DNA of 5,449 bases from an uncultured bacterium (GTDB lineage Bacteria > Bacillota > Clostridia > Lachnospirales > Lachnospiraceae). Made by a program: the position numbers and the translations under genes. The stretch spans positions 1-5,449 of the forward strand of contig CAMUHA010000215.1 in the NCBI GenBank assembly GCA_947088515.1, read 5' to 3'. Positions 1 to 5,190 of this stretch are shown here, one piece after another. A model generated the notes under the pieces. That model saw only the letters and a list, made by a program, of their open reading frames with translations. It made no database searches and was not told where the DNA came from. How positions within the stretch are numbered: position 1 is the first letter of the stretch; the number at the start of each line of letters is the position of its first letter.

Positions 1-429
1 TAATAAATACGTTGTGTAAGCATAGGTTGTCCCAAAACAAATAAGATAACTCACTGTCCATATGGAAATAGTTGCTGTAAACTTTGAGAGTATTACGATT
101 TTTCGTGGCAATCCCTTTGTCAGAATATTTATTAGTGTTCCTTTGGAAAGTTCATTTGCCACAATGCCGCTAAACACAATGATAAAAAGAATAAGCTGTG
201 TTGACATATTCTTATAAAATTGTATCCATGAATCAATGGCATGGGGGTCCTGGGATAAAATAACCGTCATACCTTCAGGCATAAATGATGACAAAAGCTT
301 TGGCATAATTTTGGCTGTAATAGGATTTAACATACCAAAAAGCAAAAATATTAAAACAACAATAAGCAGCTTGAAGGTTCTTATGCTCTCAATAAATTCC
401 TTTTTGGTCATAGCAACAAATGCTTTCAT
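1..429 (-). CDS. ABC-2 type transporter permease subunit, N-terminal 143 codons (runs off left edge)
   Basis: Membrane subunit of an ABC transporter, partner of the ATPase encoded just upstream. Translating the minus strand from the ATG at 429 gives 143 uninterrupted codons to base 1, with no stop. It begins MKAFVAMTKKEFIESIRTFK, the amphipathic cytoplasmic lead-in typical of ABC-2 permeases. A first membrane helix follows (about residues 21-36, LLIVVLIFLLFGMLNP), then an outer loop (about 37-73). A second helix (about 74-87) is followed by the conserved-looking stretch IVANELSKGTLINILTKGLP (88-107), the E-x-x-x-G-T cytoplasmic coupling segment of this superfamily, and then a third hydrophobic stretch. 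The start overlaps the ATPase stop as ATGA, and a GGAGGT Shine-Dalgarno (436-441) lies 6 bases before it, so the two are translationally coupled. By position it corresponds to yxlG of the B. subtilis sigY operon. The substrate cannot be told. Confidence 0.88.
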   Translation of the reverse strand, partial: MKAFVAMTKKEFIESIRTFKLLIVVLIFLLFGMLNPITAKIMPKLLSSFMPEGMTVILSQDPHAIDSWIQFYKNMSTQLILFIIVFSGIVANELSKGTLINILTKGLPRKIVILSKFTATISIWTVSYLICFGTTYAYTTYLL

Positions 430-1343
430 TTCACTACCTCCATAAACATACTTTCAAGGGTCGGCTCTAAAATCTCAAGCTTTACAGGATAGATTTTTGT
501 TGCATAAGCAGCATTATAAATCTGTTCCAGCGCTCTATTTATGTCATTCGACCGTAGCATTATGGTACAATTTGTATACTCCGCGTTTTGAAACAGCATA
601 CGAATGCTATCATTACTTGTATAACGCTTTAAATCATCAACCGAACGGAATTCAATTTGTACAGTGTCAAGATGACGGCTTTGTTTTAACTGGGAAAGGG
701 TACCGTTTAACACCAAACTGCCTTTATGTAAAACTGCAACATGGTCACAAATACGCTCTACATCAGACAGGATATGTGTGGAAAAAACAACAGTGGTTTT
801 TCCTTTCACAGATAACAATATATCAAGAATATCCTTGCGTCCAACAGGGTCCAGGGCAGAGGTTGGCTCATCACAAATTAACAATTCGGGTTCTGTTAAC
901 AATGCCTGTGCAATGCCAAGACGCTGTTTCATTCCACGAGAGAATCCATTGATACGCTTGTTAGCTTTGTCGAGGCCCACCAGTGATAAAAGCTCTTCTG
1001 ACTTTAATTTTACTTTTTTCCGGTCAAGCCCTGTAATTTCACCGCATAGTGAAAGATACTCCACTGGTTTCATATAACTGTAAAATTCCGGAACATCAGG
1101 CAGAAATCCAATATGACGATTTGTTTTTGTTTCCCCATAAGTCACTTGTTCTCCACATACCAAAATTCTGCCGCTTGTAGGCCTTAGCAGTCCTAAAACC
1201 ATTTTCATGGTTGTTGTTTTTCCAGCGCCGTTTTGCCCCAAAAATCCATAAATCGTATTTTTAGGTACAGAAAAGCTAAGATTGTTAATAATATTATGTT
1301 CGCCAAAGCTTTTATTAAGATTTTCGATTGCTAAAATACTCAT
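426..1343 (-). CDS. ABC transporter ATP-binding protein (YxlF/BcrA-like)
   Basis: Cytoplasmic ATPase that powers the ABC-2 permease downstream. At 305 residues it has the family's usual length: a nucleotide-binding domain (about 1-215) and an accessory C-terminal domain of about 85 residues, as in BcrA/YxlF-type drug or peptide exporters. Visible motifs are Walker A GQNGAGKT (36-43), a Q-loop region IGFLPDVPEFY (78-88) lacking the usual Gln, ABC signature FSRGMKQR (134-141, a variant LSGGQ), Walker B LLICDEP (154-160) with catalytic E159, D-loop SALDP (162-166) and switch His190 in STH. The ATG overlaps the stop of the PLDc_N gene as ATGA, with an AGAGGTG ribosome binding site at 1348-1354. 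All catalytic residues are intact, so the gene looks functional. Export of a peptide, antibiotic or envelope component is inferred from the family; the sequence does not identify the cargo. Confidence 0.96.
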   Translation of the reverse strand: MSILAIENLNKSFGEHNIINNLSFSVPKNTIYGFLGQNGAGKTTTMKMVLGLLRPTSGRILVCGEQVTYGETKTNRHIGFLPDVPEFYSYMKPVEYLSLCGEITGLDRKKVKLKSEELLSLVGLDKANKRINGFSRGMKQRLGIAQALLTEPELLICDEPTSALDPVGRKDILDILLSVKGKTTVVFSTHILSDVERICDHVAVLHKGSLVLNGTLSQLKQSRHLDTVQIEFRSVDDLKRYTSNDSIRMLFQNAEYTNCTIMLRSNDINRALEQIYNAAYATKIYPVKLEILEPTLESMFMEVVK

Positions 1344-1540
1344 TCTTCACCTCTGCCAAAAACAAAGTAGATAACAGGTCCGATTATCTGGATAAACAAT
1401 ACAATAACTATCCATACAGGCCTATTGCCGAACTTGTAGTGTGGGTGTCTCAAAACGTGTATAAGCGCCGTTAGTGCAAGAGACAGTTCAATTAAGATTA
1501 ATGGTATAAAAAAAGGTAAATATTCTATTAACGTATCCAT
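1340..1540 (-). CDS. PLDc_N-domain small membrane protein (YxlE-like)
   Basis: A 66-residue protein with two hydrophobic helices (about 8-28 and 43-61) joined by a basic loop RHPHYKFGNRPVW (31-43). The second helix ends IIGPVIYFVFGRGEE. This G-P-x-x-Y-F-x-x-G-R/K signature is that of the PLDc_N family, the N-terminal membrane segment of cardiolipin-synthase-type proteins, which also exists as stand-alone small proteins. There is no phospholipase HKD motif and no room for one, so it is not an enzyme. It starts 4 bases after the XRE stop. Its AGGAGG (1549-1554) is made by the last codons of that gene (Leu-Gly-Gly), so the two are coupled. In the B. subtilis sigY operon the equivalent yxlE sits before yxlF-yxlG and takes part in regulating SigY. 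A similar modulating or accessory role for the transporter is inferred from gene order. Confidence 0.88.
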   Translation of the reverse strand: MDTLIEYLPFFIPLILIELSLALTALIHVLRHPHYKFGNRPVWIVIVLFIQIIGPVIYFVFGRGEE

Positions 1541-1544
1541 GATG

Positions 1545-2654
1545 TTAACCTCCTAAAATAGTTGTCAGTTTTTCAACAATATGTTTATACTTCAAATTAT
1601 CAGACAATATTGCAAATGCCGGATTATCTGCCACACTGCTTATGATGCCCTGCCTGACCGTTTTATCATCTCGTGGCGTATGAATCCCTAAATCAAGTTC
1701 TGACAGCCACGTATCTATCCTGTCAAAAAAGTTATCGCCATGAAGCGAAAGGGGATAAGGTATTTCCACTGCCAGGTCGCAGTATTTTTGCAATGCTGAT
1801 AATGTATTGTCAGTATCATTTTGAGATGCAAAAGCCACAGCAAAACTTAGATATACAGAAAGCATTGTAGAAGGATGGAGCTGTTTAACATTAAAGGCAT
1901 CAGACAGGCAAATAATCCGGTTAATAATATTATTTGATGCCTGCTGATTTGTAATTTCAAGCTGTAAGAGAGCAATAAGGTTTTGCATAATACTTAAAAA
2001 ATTCTGATAGATTTCTATTTGTAGTATTTCTTTTGCTTTATCGGGCTTACCAGCCATGGAATACCCCATTGATAAAATGTTATTTATGTTCATCATGGGA
2101 ATTTCTGAATCAGTGAGTAATTCAATAATTTTAGCGGGCTCCGACAAAATTAAATAACATACAGCCTCCATGGCATTGCTTTGTCTGCAAAGCGTAAAAT
2201 CATCACTTTCGGATTTTATTCGGACAAATATCTCAATTGCTTCATGGATAACTTCCTTCTGTTGAGATTCTTTTGCCAGCATGTAGTGATTCGTCAGCAA
2301 TATACCTATGTGAAAAAGCAGGGGAAAACAAGAAAAGTATTTTTTTCTTATTTCACGGATTTCGTTCATAACCTGCTCAAAGGGTTTCTTTGTAAAATCA
2401 TTGGCTAAACGCAGATATAATTTTCGTATATCTTCTTTTATCATCTGCGGCTGATAACTGATTAATTCGTCAACCGAAATGTTAAAATAGGAAGCAAGCT
2501 GCGGAAGAAATGTAATATCAGGATAACTTTGTCCCGTTTCCCATTTTGATACAGATGCTTTTGACACTCCGATGTAGGATGCAAGCTCCTCTTGCGTTAT
2601 TCCCTTTTCCCTGCGTTTTAAAATAAGGGTTTTTGCTATATTTAATTCGTGCAA
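1545..2654 (-). CDS. XRE-family transcriptional regulator with large C-terminal helical domain
   Basis: DNA-binding regulator and first gene of the minus-strand ABC operon. Taken from the TTG at 2654 it is 369 residues. Residues about 5-62 form an HTH_3/Cro-C1 domain: NIAKTLILKRREKGITQEEL, then recognition-helix region VSKASVSKWETGQSYPDI (30-47), then LPQLASYFNISVDEL. Residues about 70-369 are a long helical region without enzymatic motifs, probably a TPR-like sensor or dimerisation part as in related Firmicutes regulators. The start was chosen because AAAGGAG (2665-2671) lies 10 bases upstream and the protein then begins right at the family N terminus. The longer frame back to a GTG at 2819 would read through the promoter and a terminator. 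A GTG at 2663 is too close to the ribosome binding site. Co-transcription with the transporter suggests it controls its own operon; the signal is unknown. Confidence 0.9.
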   Translation of the reverse strand: MHELNIAKTLILKRREKGITQEELASYIGVSKASVSKWETGQSYPDITFLPQLASYFNISVDELISYQPQMIKEDIRKLYLRLANDFTKKPFEQVMNEIREIRKKYFSCFPLLFHIGILLTNHYMLAKESQQKEVIHEAIEIFVRIKSESDDFTLCRQSNAMEAVCYLILSEPAKIIELLTDSEIPMMNINNILSMGYSMAGKPDKAKEILQIEIYQNFLSIMQNLIALLQLEITNQQASNNIINRIICLSDAFNVKQLHPSTMLSVYLSFAVAFASQNDTDNTLSALQKYCDLAVEIPYPLSLHGDNFFDRIDTWLSELDLGIHTPRDDKTVRQGIISSVADNPAFAILSDNLKYKHIVEKLTTILGG

Positions 2655-2664
2655 TTTTATCACG

Positions 2665-2671
2665 CTCCTTT
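2665..2671 (-). promoter_or_regulatory. Ribosome binding site deciding the XRE start
   Basis: AAAGGAG on the minus strand, 10 bases before the TTG at 2654. It supports a non-ATG start and argues against the 55-codon upstream extension. Confidence 0.75.
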
Positions 2672-2678
2672 GCCTTTT

Positions 2679-2706
2679 ATTATATCCATGTTTTAGGTAA
2701 AAACAA
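2679..2706 (-). promoter_or_regulatory. Sigma-A-type promoter for the XRE-ABC operon
   Basis: On the minus strand a consensus -10 box TATAAT (2684-2679) follows a -35-like TTGTTT (2706-2701) with a 16-base spacer. Transcription would start near 2672, leaving a leader of only about 18 bases before the TTG start. The -10 is perfect. The -35 matches only TTG, which suits a regulated promoter. No other promoter is evident before the downstream genes, so all four genes are probably on one transcript. Confidence 0.65.
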
Positions 2707-2713
2707 TGGATTA

Positions 2714-2744
2714 GTGGTTGATTTTGATTGACTAATTCAACCAC
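2714..2744. promoter_or_regulatory. Candidate operator: 8-bp perfect inverted repeat upstream of the XRE promoter
   Basis: GTGGTTGA (2714-2721) and TCAACCAC (2737-2744) are perfect inverted copies around a 15-base centre. A second, overlapping inverted pair, ATTAGT (2710-2715) and ACTAAT (2731-2736), lies within the same stretch. The site begins 8 bases upstream of the -35 box. It lacks the G+C-rich stem plus T-run of a terminator, so a dimeric regulator binding site is the better reading. The XRE protein is the obvious candidate ligand, but this is inference. Confidence 0.45.
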
Positions 2745-2748
2745 AGGG

Positions 2749-2778
2749 AAACAAAAAGCAGAAGCTGGACTTCTGCTT
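2749..2778 (-). terminator. Intrinsic terminator, minus strand
   Basis: Read on the minus strand, AAGCAGAAG (2778-2770), a 5-base loop TCCAG, and CTTCTGCTT (2764-2756) form a perfect 9-bp stem. It runs directly into TTTTT-G-TTT (2757-2749). On the plus strand the stem is followed by GGGAG, so it terminates leftward transcription only. It lies 21 bases beyond the stop of the HTH remnant (2800-2880) and shields the XRE operon promoter from read-through. Confidence 0.78.
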
Positions 2779-2799
2779 GGGAGAGTATAATAAATAAAT

Positions 2800-2880
2800 T
2801 TACCATAGAATGCTTCCACATTCCCAGCGGCTTACTGCCTGACCGCTTATTCCTACCGCTTCTCCAAGTCTCTCCTTCAT
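2800..2880 (-). pseudogene. Remnant of an XRE-family helix-turn-helix gene
   Basis: A 26-codon minus-strand reading frame, ATG at 2880 to TAA at 2802-2800. It contains LGEAVGISGQAVSRWECG, which is helix 2, turn, recognition helix and the following W-E-x-G of an XRE/HTH_3 domain. The usual first helix (L-R-x-x-R-x-x-x-G-x-T-Q-E) is absent, because a TGA lies a few codons upstream of the ATG. The usual continuation (x-P-D-x-x-x-L-P-x-L-A) is absent too, replaced by SILW and a stop. What remains is therefore less than half a DNA-binding domain. It is followed by an intrinsic terminator in the same direction, as expected for the tail of a gene reduced by deletion. It is distinct in sequence from the intact XRE gene nearby (KASVSKWETG against QAVSRWECG). 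Whether the small frame is translated is unknown. Confidence 0.65.
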
Positions 2881-2884
2881 ATAT

Positions 2885-3004
2885 CTATTTTTTCAAGGAC
2901 ACAGACATATGAGAGGTCCCAAATGCTTTCTTTACTTCCTGATATGGGAAAATTTGGAAAATGCCAAATATCAACGAGAGAAAAGAGGCATTTTGTGCAA
3001 ACAC
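2885..3004 (-). other. Unidentified open stretch, possible gene remnant
   Basis: This part of the intergenic region has no recognisable gene. The minus strand is open for 39 codons (GTG at 3004 to TAG at 2887-2885). It ends FPYQEVKKAFGTSHMSVSLKK, here a short hydrophobic part followed by a helix-turn-helix-like basic tail, but no family is recognised. The plus strand is also open across it for 47 codons (ATG 2909 to TGA 3052). Neither frame has a convincing ribosome binding site. The plus-strand frame would run into the tetR promoter. I regard both as probable remnants or chance frames. Confidence 0.25.
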
Positions 3005-3048
3005 TTACAGATTTTTGGTGGATATGAAAAAGAGGTAAAGGTTTGTTA

Positions 3049-3077
3049 TTGATTTTTTGAACATTGTTCAGTATACT
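3049..3077 (+). promoter_or_regulatory. Promoter of the tetR gene
   Basis: TTGATT (3049-3054) and TATACT (3072-3077), separated by 17 bases, fit a sigma-A-type promoter, with transcription starting near 3084. The tetR start codon is about 25 bases further on. The spacer and the start region are both covered by palindromic operators (3057-3071 and 3082-3096), a layout suited to tight repression. Confidence 0.7.
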
Positions 3078-3096
3078 GTTGTTGAACGGTGTTCAA
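3057..3096. promoter_or_regulatory. Twin palindromic operators, probable TetR binding sites
   Basis: Two copies of the same palindrome: TTGAAC-ATT-GTTCAG (3057-3071, one mismatch in the outermost pair) and TTGAAC-GGT-GTTCAA (3082-3096, perfect). Their centres are 25 bp apart. The first lies between the -35 and -10 boxes and the second over the transcription start. TetR-family dimers bind such short palindromes and commonly repress their own operon, so autorepression by the adjacent protein is a strong inference. Confidence 0.75.
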
Positions 3097-3108
3097 TGAG
3101 GACTTACC

Positions 3109-3693
3109 ATGGATAAAAATGCAAATATAAAAAATCGTATTATTGAGGCAACAACCGAACTGATTGAACAGTGCAATGGCAATATTAAAGTCATTACTGC
3201 CCGTATGATTGCGGCGAAAGCAGACGTTGGATTAGGCTTAATCAACTATCATTTTGGAAGTAAAGAAAAATTGATAACGGAATGTGTACAACGTATTATT
3301 GGTCGAGTCGTTGCAGGCTTTCATATGGAGCAAGAGTTCCAGACTGACAAAGAGCGTCTGGCGGCCTGGGCAACTTATGTTTTTGATTTTCTGTTTGAGA
3401 ATTTTGCCATTTCACGTGTTTCTATTTTGAGTGATTTACAAAATTATACGGAGAATTGTAATTCTGTACTTACGCAACAGGGTTTTTCGCTGTCTTTGAA
3501 GAGTGGTATATCAAATGAGGATAAATCTATGTTTGTATTTATTATTACTGCTGCAATGCAGGTAGCATTTTTAGGAAGTGAAACCGTTAAACAATTAATT
3601 GGGTATGATTTTACTAAAACTGAGGACAGAGCCGCATATATCAGTAAACTGGTCGATATTCTTTTTGAAGGGATGGCGCAGAGTGATGAATAA
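3109..3693 (+). CDS. TetR/AcrR-family transcriptional regulator
   Basis: Ligand-responsive DNA-binding repressor, 194 residues, the family's usual length. The N-terminal TetR_N domain (about 8-57) shows IIEATTELIEQCNGN (helix 1), ITARMIAAKADVGLGLINYHF (helix-turn-helix, with the L-I-N-Y-H-F recognition helix) and GSKEKLITECV (helix 4). Residues about 60-194 are the helical ligand and dimerisation part, which gives no clue to the ligand. The ATG at 3109 is preceded by a weak GAGG (3098-3101). It is the only start that gives the normal N terminus. Two operators lie directly upstream, and the gene overlaps the next one by 8 bases, so it is the first gene of an autoregulated operon. Likely targets are the membrane protein and permease genes downstream. 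The reading frame is intact. Confidence 0.93.
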   Translation: MDKNANIKNRIIEATTELIEQCNGNIKVITARMIAAKADVGLGLINYHFGSKEKLITECVQRIIGRVVAGFHMEQEFQTDKERLAAWATYVFDFLFENFAISRVSILSDLQNYTENCNSVLTQQGFSLSLKSGISNEDKSMFVFIITAAMQVAFLGSETVKQLIGYDFTKTEDRAAYISKLVDILFEGMAQSDE

Positions 3694-4285
3694 GAAAATA
3701 GGAGTATATGGGGCTGCTTTTAATCTCGTAGCGGTATTGTGCTTTGCCTTGTGCATGTTATTGGGCTTTAATTATGGTAGTTATTTTTCTTCTATGTTTA
3801 TTGCGTTTAGTTTTGTGCTAATGATGTGCGGATATGCTTACTTTGCTAAAAAGGAAGTAAAATTGGCGGGCTATGTTTCTGTGGCTTTTTCCGCTATATA
3901 TACAACTATCATTTTATTAGTTTATTTTGCACAGTTAACGACTGTCCGATTAAATGATTTAACACAACAAGCTGCTGTACTTCTTGATTTTCAGCAATGT
4001 GGATTGCTGTTTAACTATGACTTGCTGGGGTATGGGGTCATGTCATTAGCTACATTCTTTGCCGGATTGACGATAAATCCACAGACAAAAACAGATAAGT
4101 GGCTGAAATGCCTGCTCAAGGTACATGGAGTGTTTTTTGTATCCTGCTTGATTATTCCTATGCTTGGAATATTCAAAGCAGATAGTCCGGCGTGGACAGG
4201 TATAGTGGTATTGGAATTTTGGTGCCTATATTTTTGCCCTATCAGCATTTTATCTTTTTTGCGCTTTTCTAATTACAAGGAATAA
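3686..4285 (+). CDS. Six-helix integral membrane protein, function unknown
   Basis: A 199-residue hydrophobic protein with about six membrane segments (roughly 7-27, 33-53, 60-82, 113-131, 143-163 and 170-192), no signal peptide and no catalytic motif that I recognise. The loop between helices 3 and 4 (about 84-112) is the only sizeable soluble part. The ATG at 3686 overlaps the last 8 bases of tetR. A GAAGGG about 13 bases before it is a poor ribosome binding site, so translation is probably coupled to tetR. The frame is open further upstream, but that part merely shadows tetR. Sitting directly behind a TetR gene, it is probably the regulated target (efflux accessory or membrane-stress protein), but the family could not be named. 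Cys residues are fairly frequent (eight or so), without a metal-site pattern. Confidence 0.82.
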   Translation: MNKKIGVYGAAFNLVAVLCFALCMLLGFNYGSYFSSMFIAFSFVLMMCGYAYFAKKEVKLAGYVSVAFSAIYTTIILLVYFAQLTTVRLNDLTQQAAVLLDFQQCGLLFNYDLLGYGVMSLATFFAGLTINPQTKTDKWLKCLLKVHGVFFVSCLIIPMLGIFKADSPAWTGIVVLEFWCLYFCPISILSFLRFSNYKE

Positions 4286-4286
4286 A

Positions 4287-4480
4287 ATGCACAATGAAAA
4301 AATAGAATGGGTAGCTGCCCTGCATGCAGAAATAAAATGAGGTTACAGATACAAAGCAGAAAAATTTTCCTCTTTGCTGTCCGAAGTGCAAGCAGGAAAG
4401 TTTGATTGGCGCAAAGGATTTACAGGCAACAGCTATAGGAATATGATTTTGACTTTGACGGTAAACAAGTTGCTTTATAA
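4287..4480 (+). pseudogene. Broken small gene of unknown function, paralogue of the gene starting at 5430
   Basis: Directly after the membrane protein stop, AAGGAA (4277-4282) and an ATG (4287) open a frame encoding MHNEKIEWVAALHAEIK, cut by TGA at 4338-4340. The same frame then continues with protein-like sequence, GYRYKAEKFSSLLSEVQAGK and FDWRKGFTGNSYR, to about 4439. From 4439 a different frame reads EYDFDFDGKQVAL and ends at TAA (4478-4480). Joined, these give a soluble, charged protein of about 65 residues with one internal stop and one frameshift. The stretch IEWVAA resembles MEWIAA at the start of the gene at 5430, and both are preceded by GGAATAAA. I do not recognise the family; small accessory proteins of integrative elements can look like this, but that is a guess. 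Confidence 0.5.
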
Positions 4481-4730
4481 ATTGTCCTGTGTTATAAATT
4501 TTCTAAATAGAAAGTTCCTTGGAACTGATTTCGGGGTGTTTGGAATGGTTATTGCTGCCGCTGTTGGTTGCATTACTTTAATTTCTGGTTTTGTAGCGTT
4601 TCCTTTTGCGGCATCACTTCTGTCCGCAGGAGCAGGGTATGCGCAGATTGCCATTTTTATTTCAACGCTAATGATGGTTGGTATTGCTACATTACCTCTT
4701 GAAATAAAATGTTTTGATGCTGATAGTTGA
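4374..4730 (+). pseudogene. Fragment of half-size ArsP/DUF318-type permease (first of tandem pair)
   Basis: A 118-codon frame whose recognisable part is about residues 48-112 (bases 4515-4709). FLGTDFGVFGMVIAAAVG is followed by TLISGFVAFPFAASLL and then GYAQIAIFISTLMMVGIATL with PLEIK. This matches the core of the small permeases of the ArsP_1/DUF318 group (G-x-I-T-L-I-P-G-F-V-A-F-P and T-L-M-M-V-G-x-x-T-L-P-x-E-x-K). Intact members are about 160 residues. Here the first roughly 45 codons belong to an unrelated broken gene (4287-4480) and a linker. The C-terminal helix that normally follows the E-I-K is missing, and the frame ends CFDADS and TGA at 4728-4730. With both ends gone it is unlikely to be a working transporter half. 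The TTG at 4374 has no ribosome binding site. The substrate group (metal/metalloid or organic anion) is not determinable. Confidence 0.65.
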
Positions 4731-5190
4731 ACCAGGATTGGGCCGAGAGGTTGTTTCTCTTTCTCTGGATAACCTTTTGGAAATGTTGTCTATCATACCG
4801 CCTATTTTCCTGCTCTTAGGGCTGATGGATGTATGGGTACCAAAAGAAATTATCATGAAATTCATGGGAAAGGATGCAGGAATAAAGGGAGGGATGTTTG
4901 CCTTTGCTTTAGGTTCGTTTTCGTCAGGTCCGCTATATGCTTCTTTTCCAGTTGCAATGGTTTTTCTCAAAAAAGGAGTTTCATTAACTAACATTTTTAT
5001 TTTTCTTGGCGCCTGGTCAACAACAAAAATCCCAATGATGTTATTTGAAATAACTCAGTTGGGAAGTAAATTTGCGCTCATTCGCTTTGGACTGAATTTA
5101 GTAGCAATTATCCTTCTTGCTGTTATTATGGAAAAGACAACTGGCAAAAGAGACGCGGAAACCATGTATGAACTGGCGAAAGATAACTGA
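4717..5190 (+). CDS. Half-size ArsP/DUF318-type permease, second of tandem pair, N-terminally shortened
   Basis: 157 residues from the ATG at 4717 (a TTG at 4714 adds one). The membrane protein carries the family motifs SGPLYASFPVA (70-80) and FLGAWSTTKIP (96-106), then MLFE. A helix (17-38) ends in LLGLMDVWVP, and there is a final helix (about 121-138) and a charged tail. The P-L-Y-A-S-F-P-V-A motif is the counterpart of G-F-V-A-F-P-F-A in the preceding fragment, so the two are the paralogous halves that larger ArsP-type permeases carry on one chain. Intact second halves as I know them start with one more N-terminal helix of about 20-30 residues. Here the frame opens only at L-I-V-E-P-G, just after a TAA at 4705. 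No Shine-Dalgarno precedes it, so translation would depend on coupling to the upstream fragment, whose stop overlaps it by 14 bases. Function is doubtful. Confidence 0.7.
   Translation: MLIVEPGLGREVVSLSLDNLLEMLSIIPPIFLLLGLMDVWVPKEIIMKFMGKDAGIKGGMFAFALGSFSSGPLYASFPVAMVFLKKGVSLTNIFIFLGAWSTTKIPMMLFEITQLGSKFALIRFGLNLVAIILLAVIMEKTTGKRDAETMYELAKDN

Noticed and set aside
236..1077. Plus-strand open frames opposite the ABC permease and ATPase genes (236-445, 497-952, 778-1077)
   Set aside because: They are antisense shadows of clearly coding minus-strand genes with intact motifs; no ribosome binding sites or recognisable domains.
1673..2408. Plus-strand open frames opposite the XRE gene (1673-1870, 2181-2408)
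   Set aside because: Antisense to a well-supported gene, with no family features.
2749..2778. Terminator reading on the plus strand, or an insertion-sequence end
   Set aside because: The T-run follows the stem only on the minus strand. No transposase, matching opposite inverted repeat or target duplication is seen.
2655..2819. 55-codon N-terminal extension of the XRE regulator back to GTG 2819
   Set aside because: It would read through a terminator hairpin, an inverted repeat and a TATAAT promoter, lacks a ribosome binding site, and places non-family sequence before the normal N terminus.
3599..3685. 29-codon upstream extension of the six-helix membrane protein
   Set aside because: Lies inside the tetR coding region in another frame. 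The ATG at 3686 gives a normal membrane protein N terminus (MNKKIG).
4015..4994. Minus-strand open frames opposite the membrane protein and permeases (4015-4248, 4692-4994)
   Set aside because: Shadows of plus-strand hydrophobic genes; composition reflects the opposite strand and no start signals are present.
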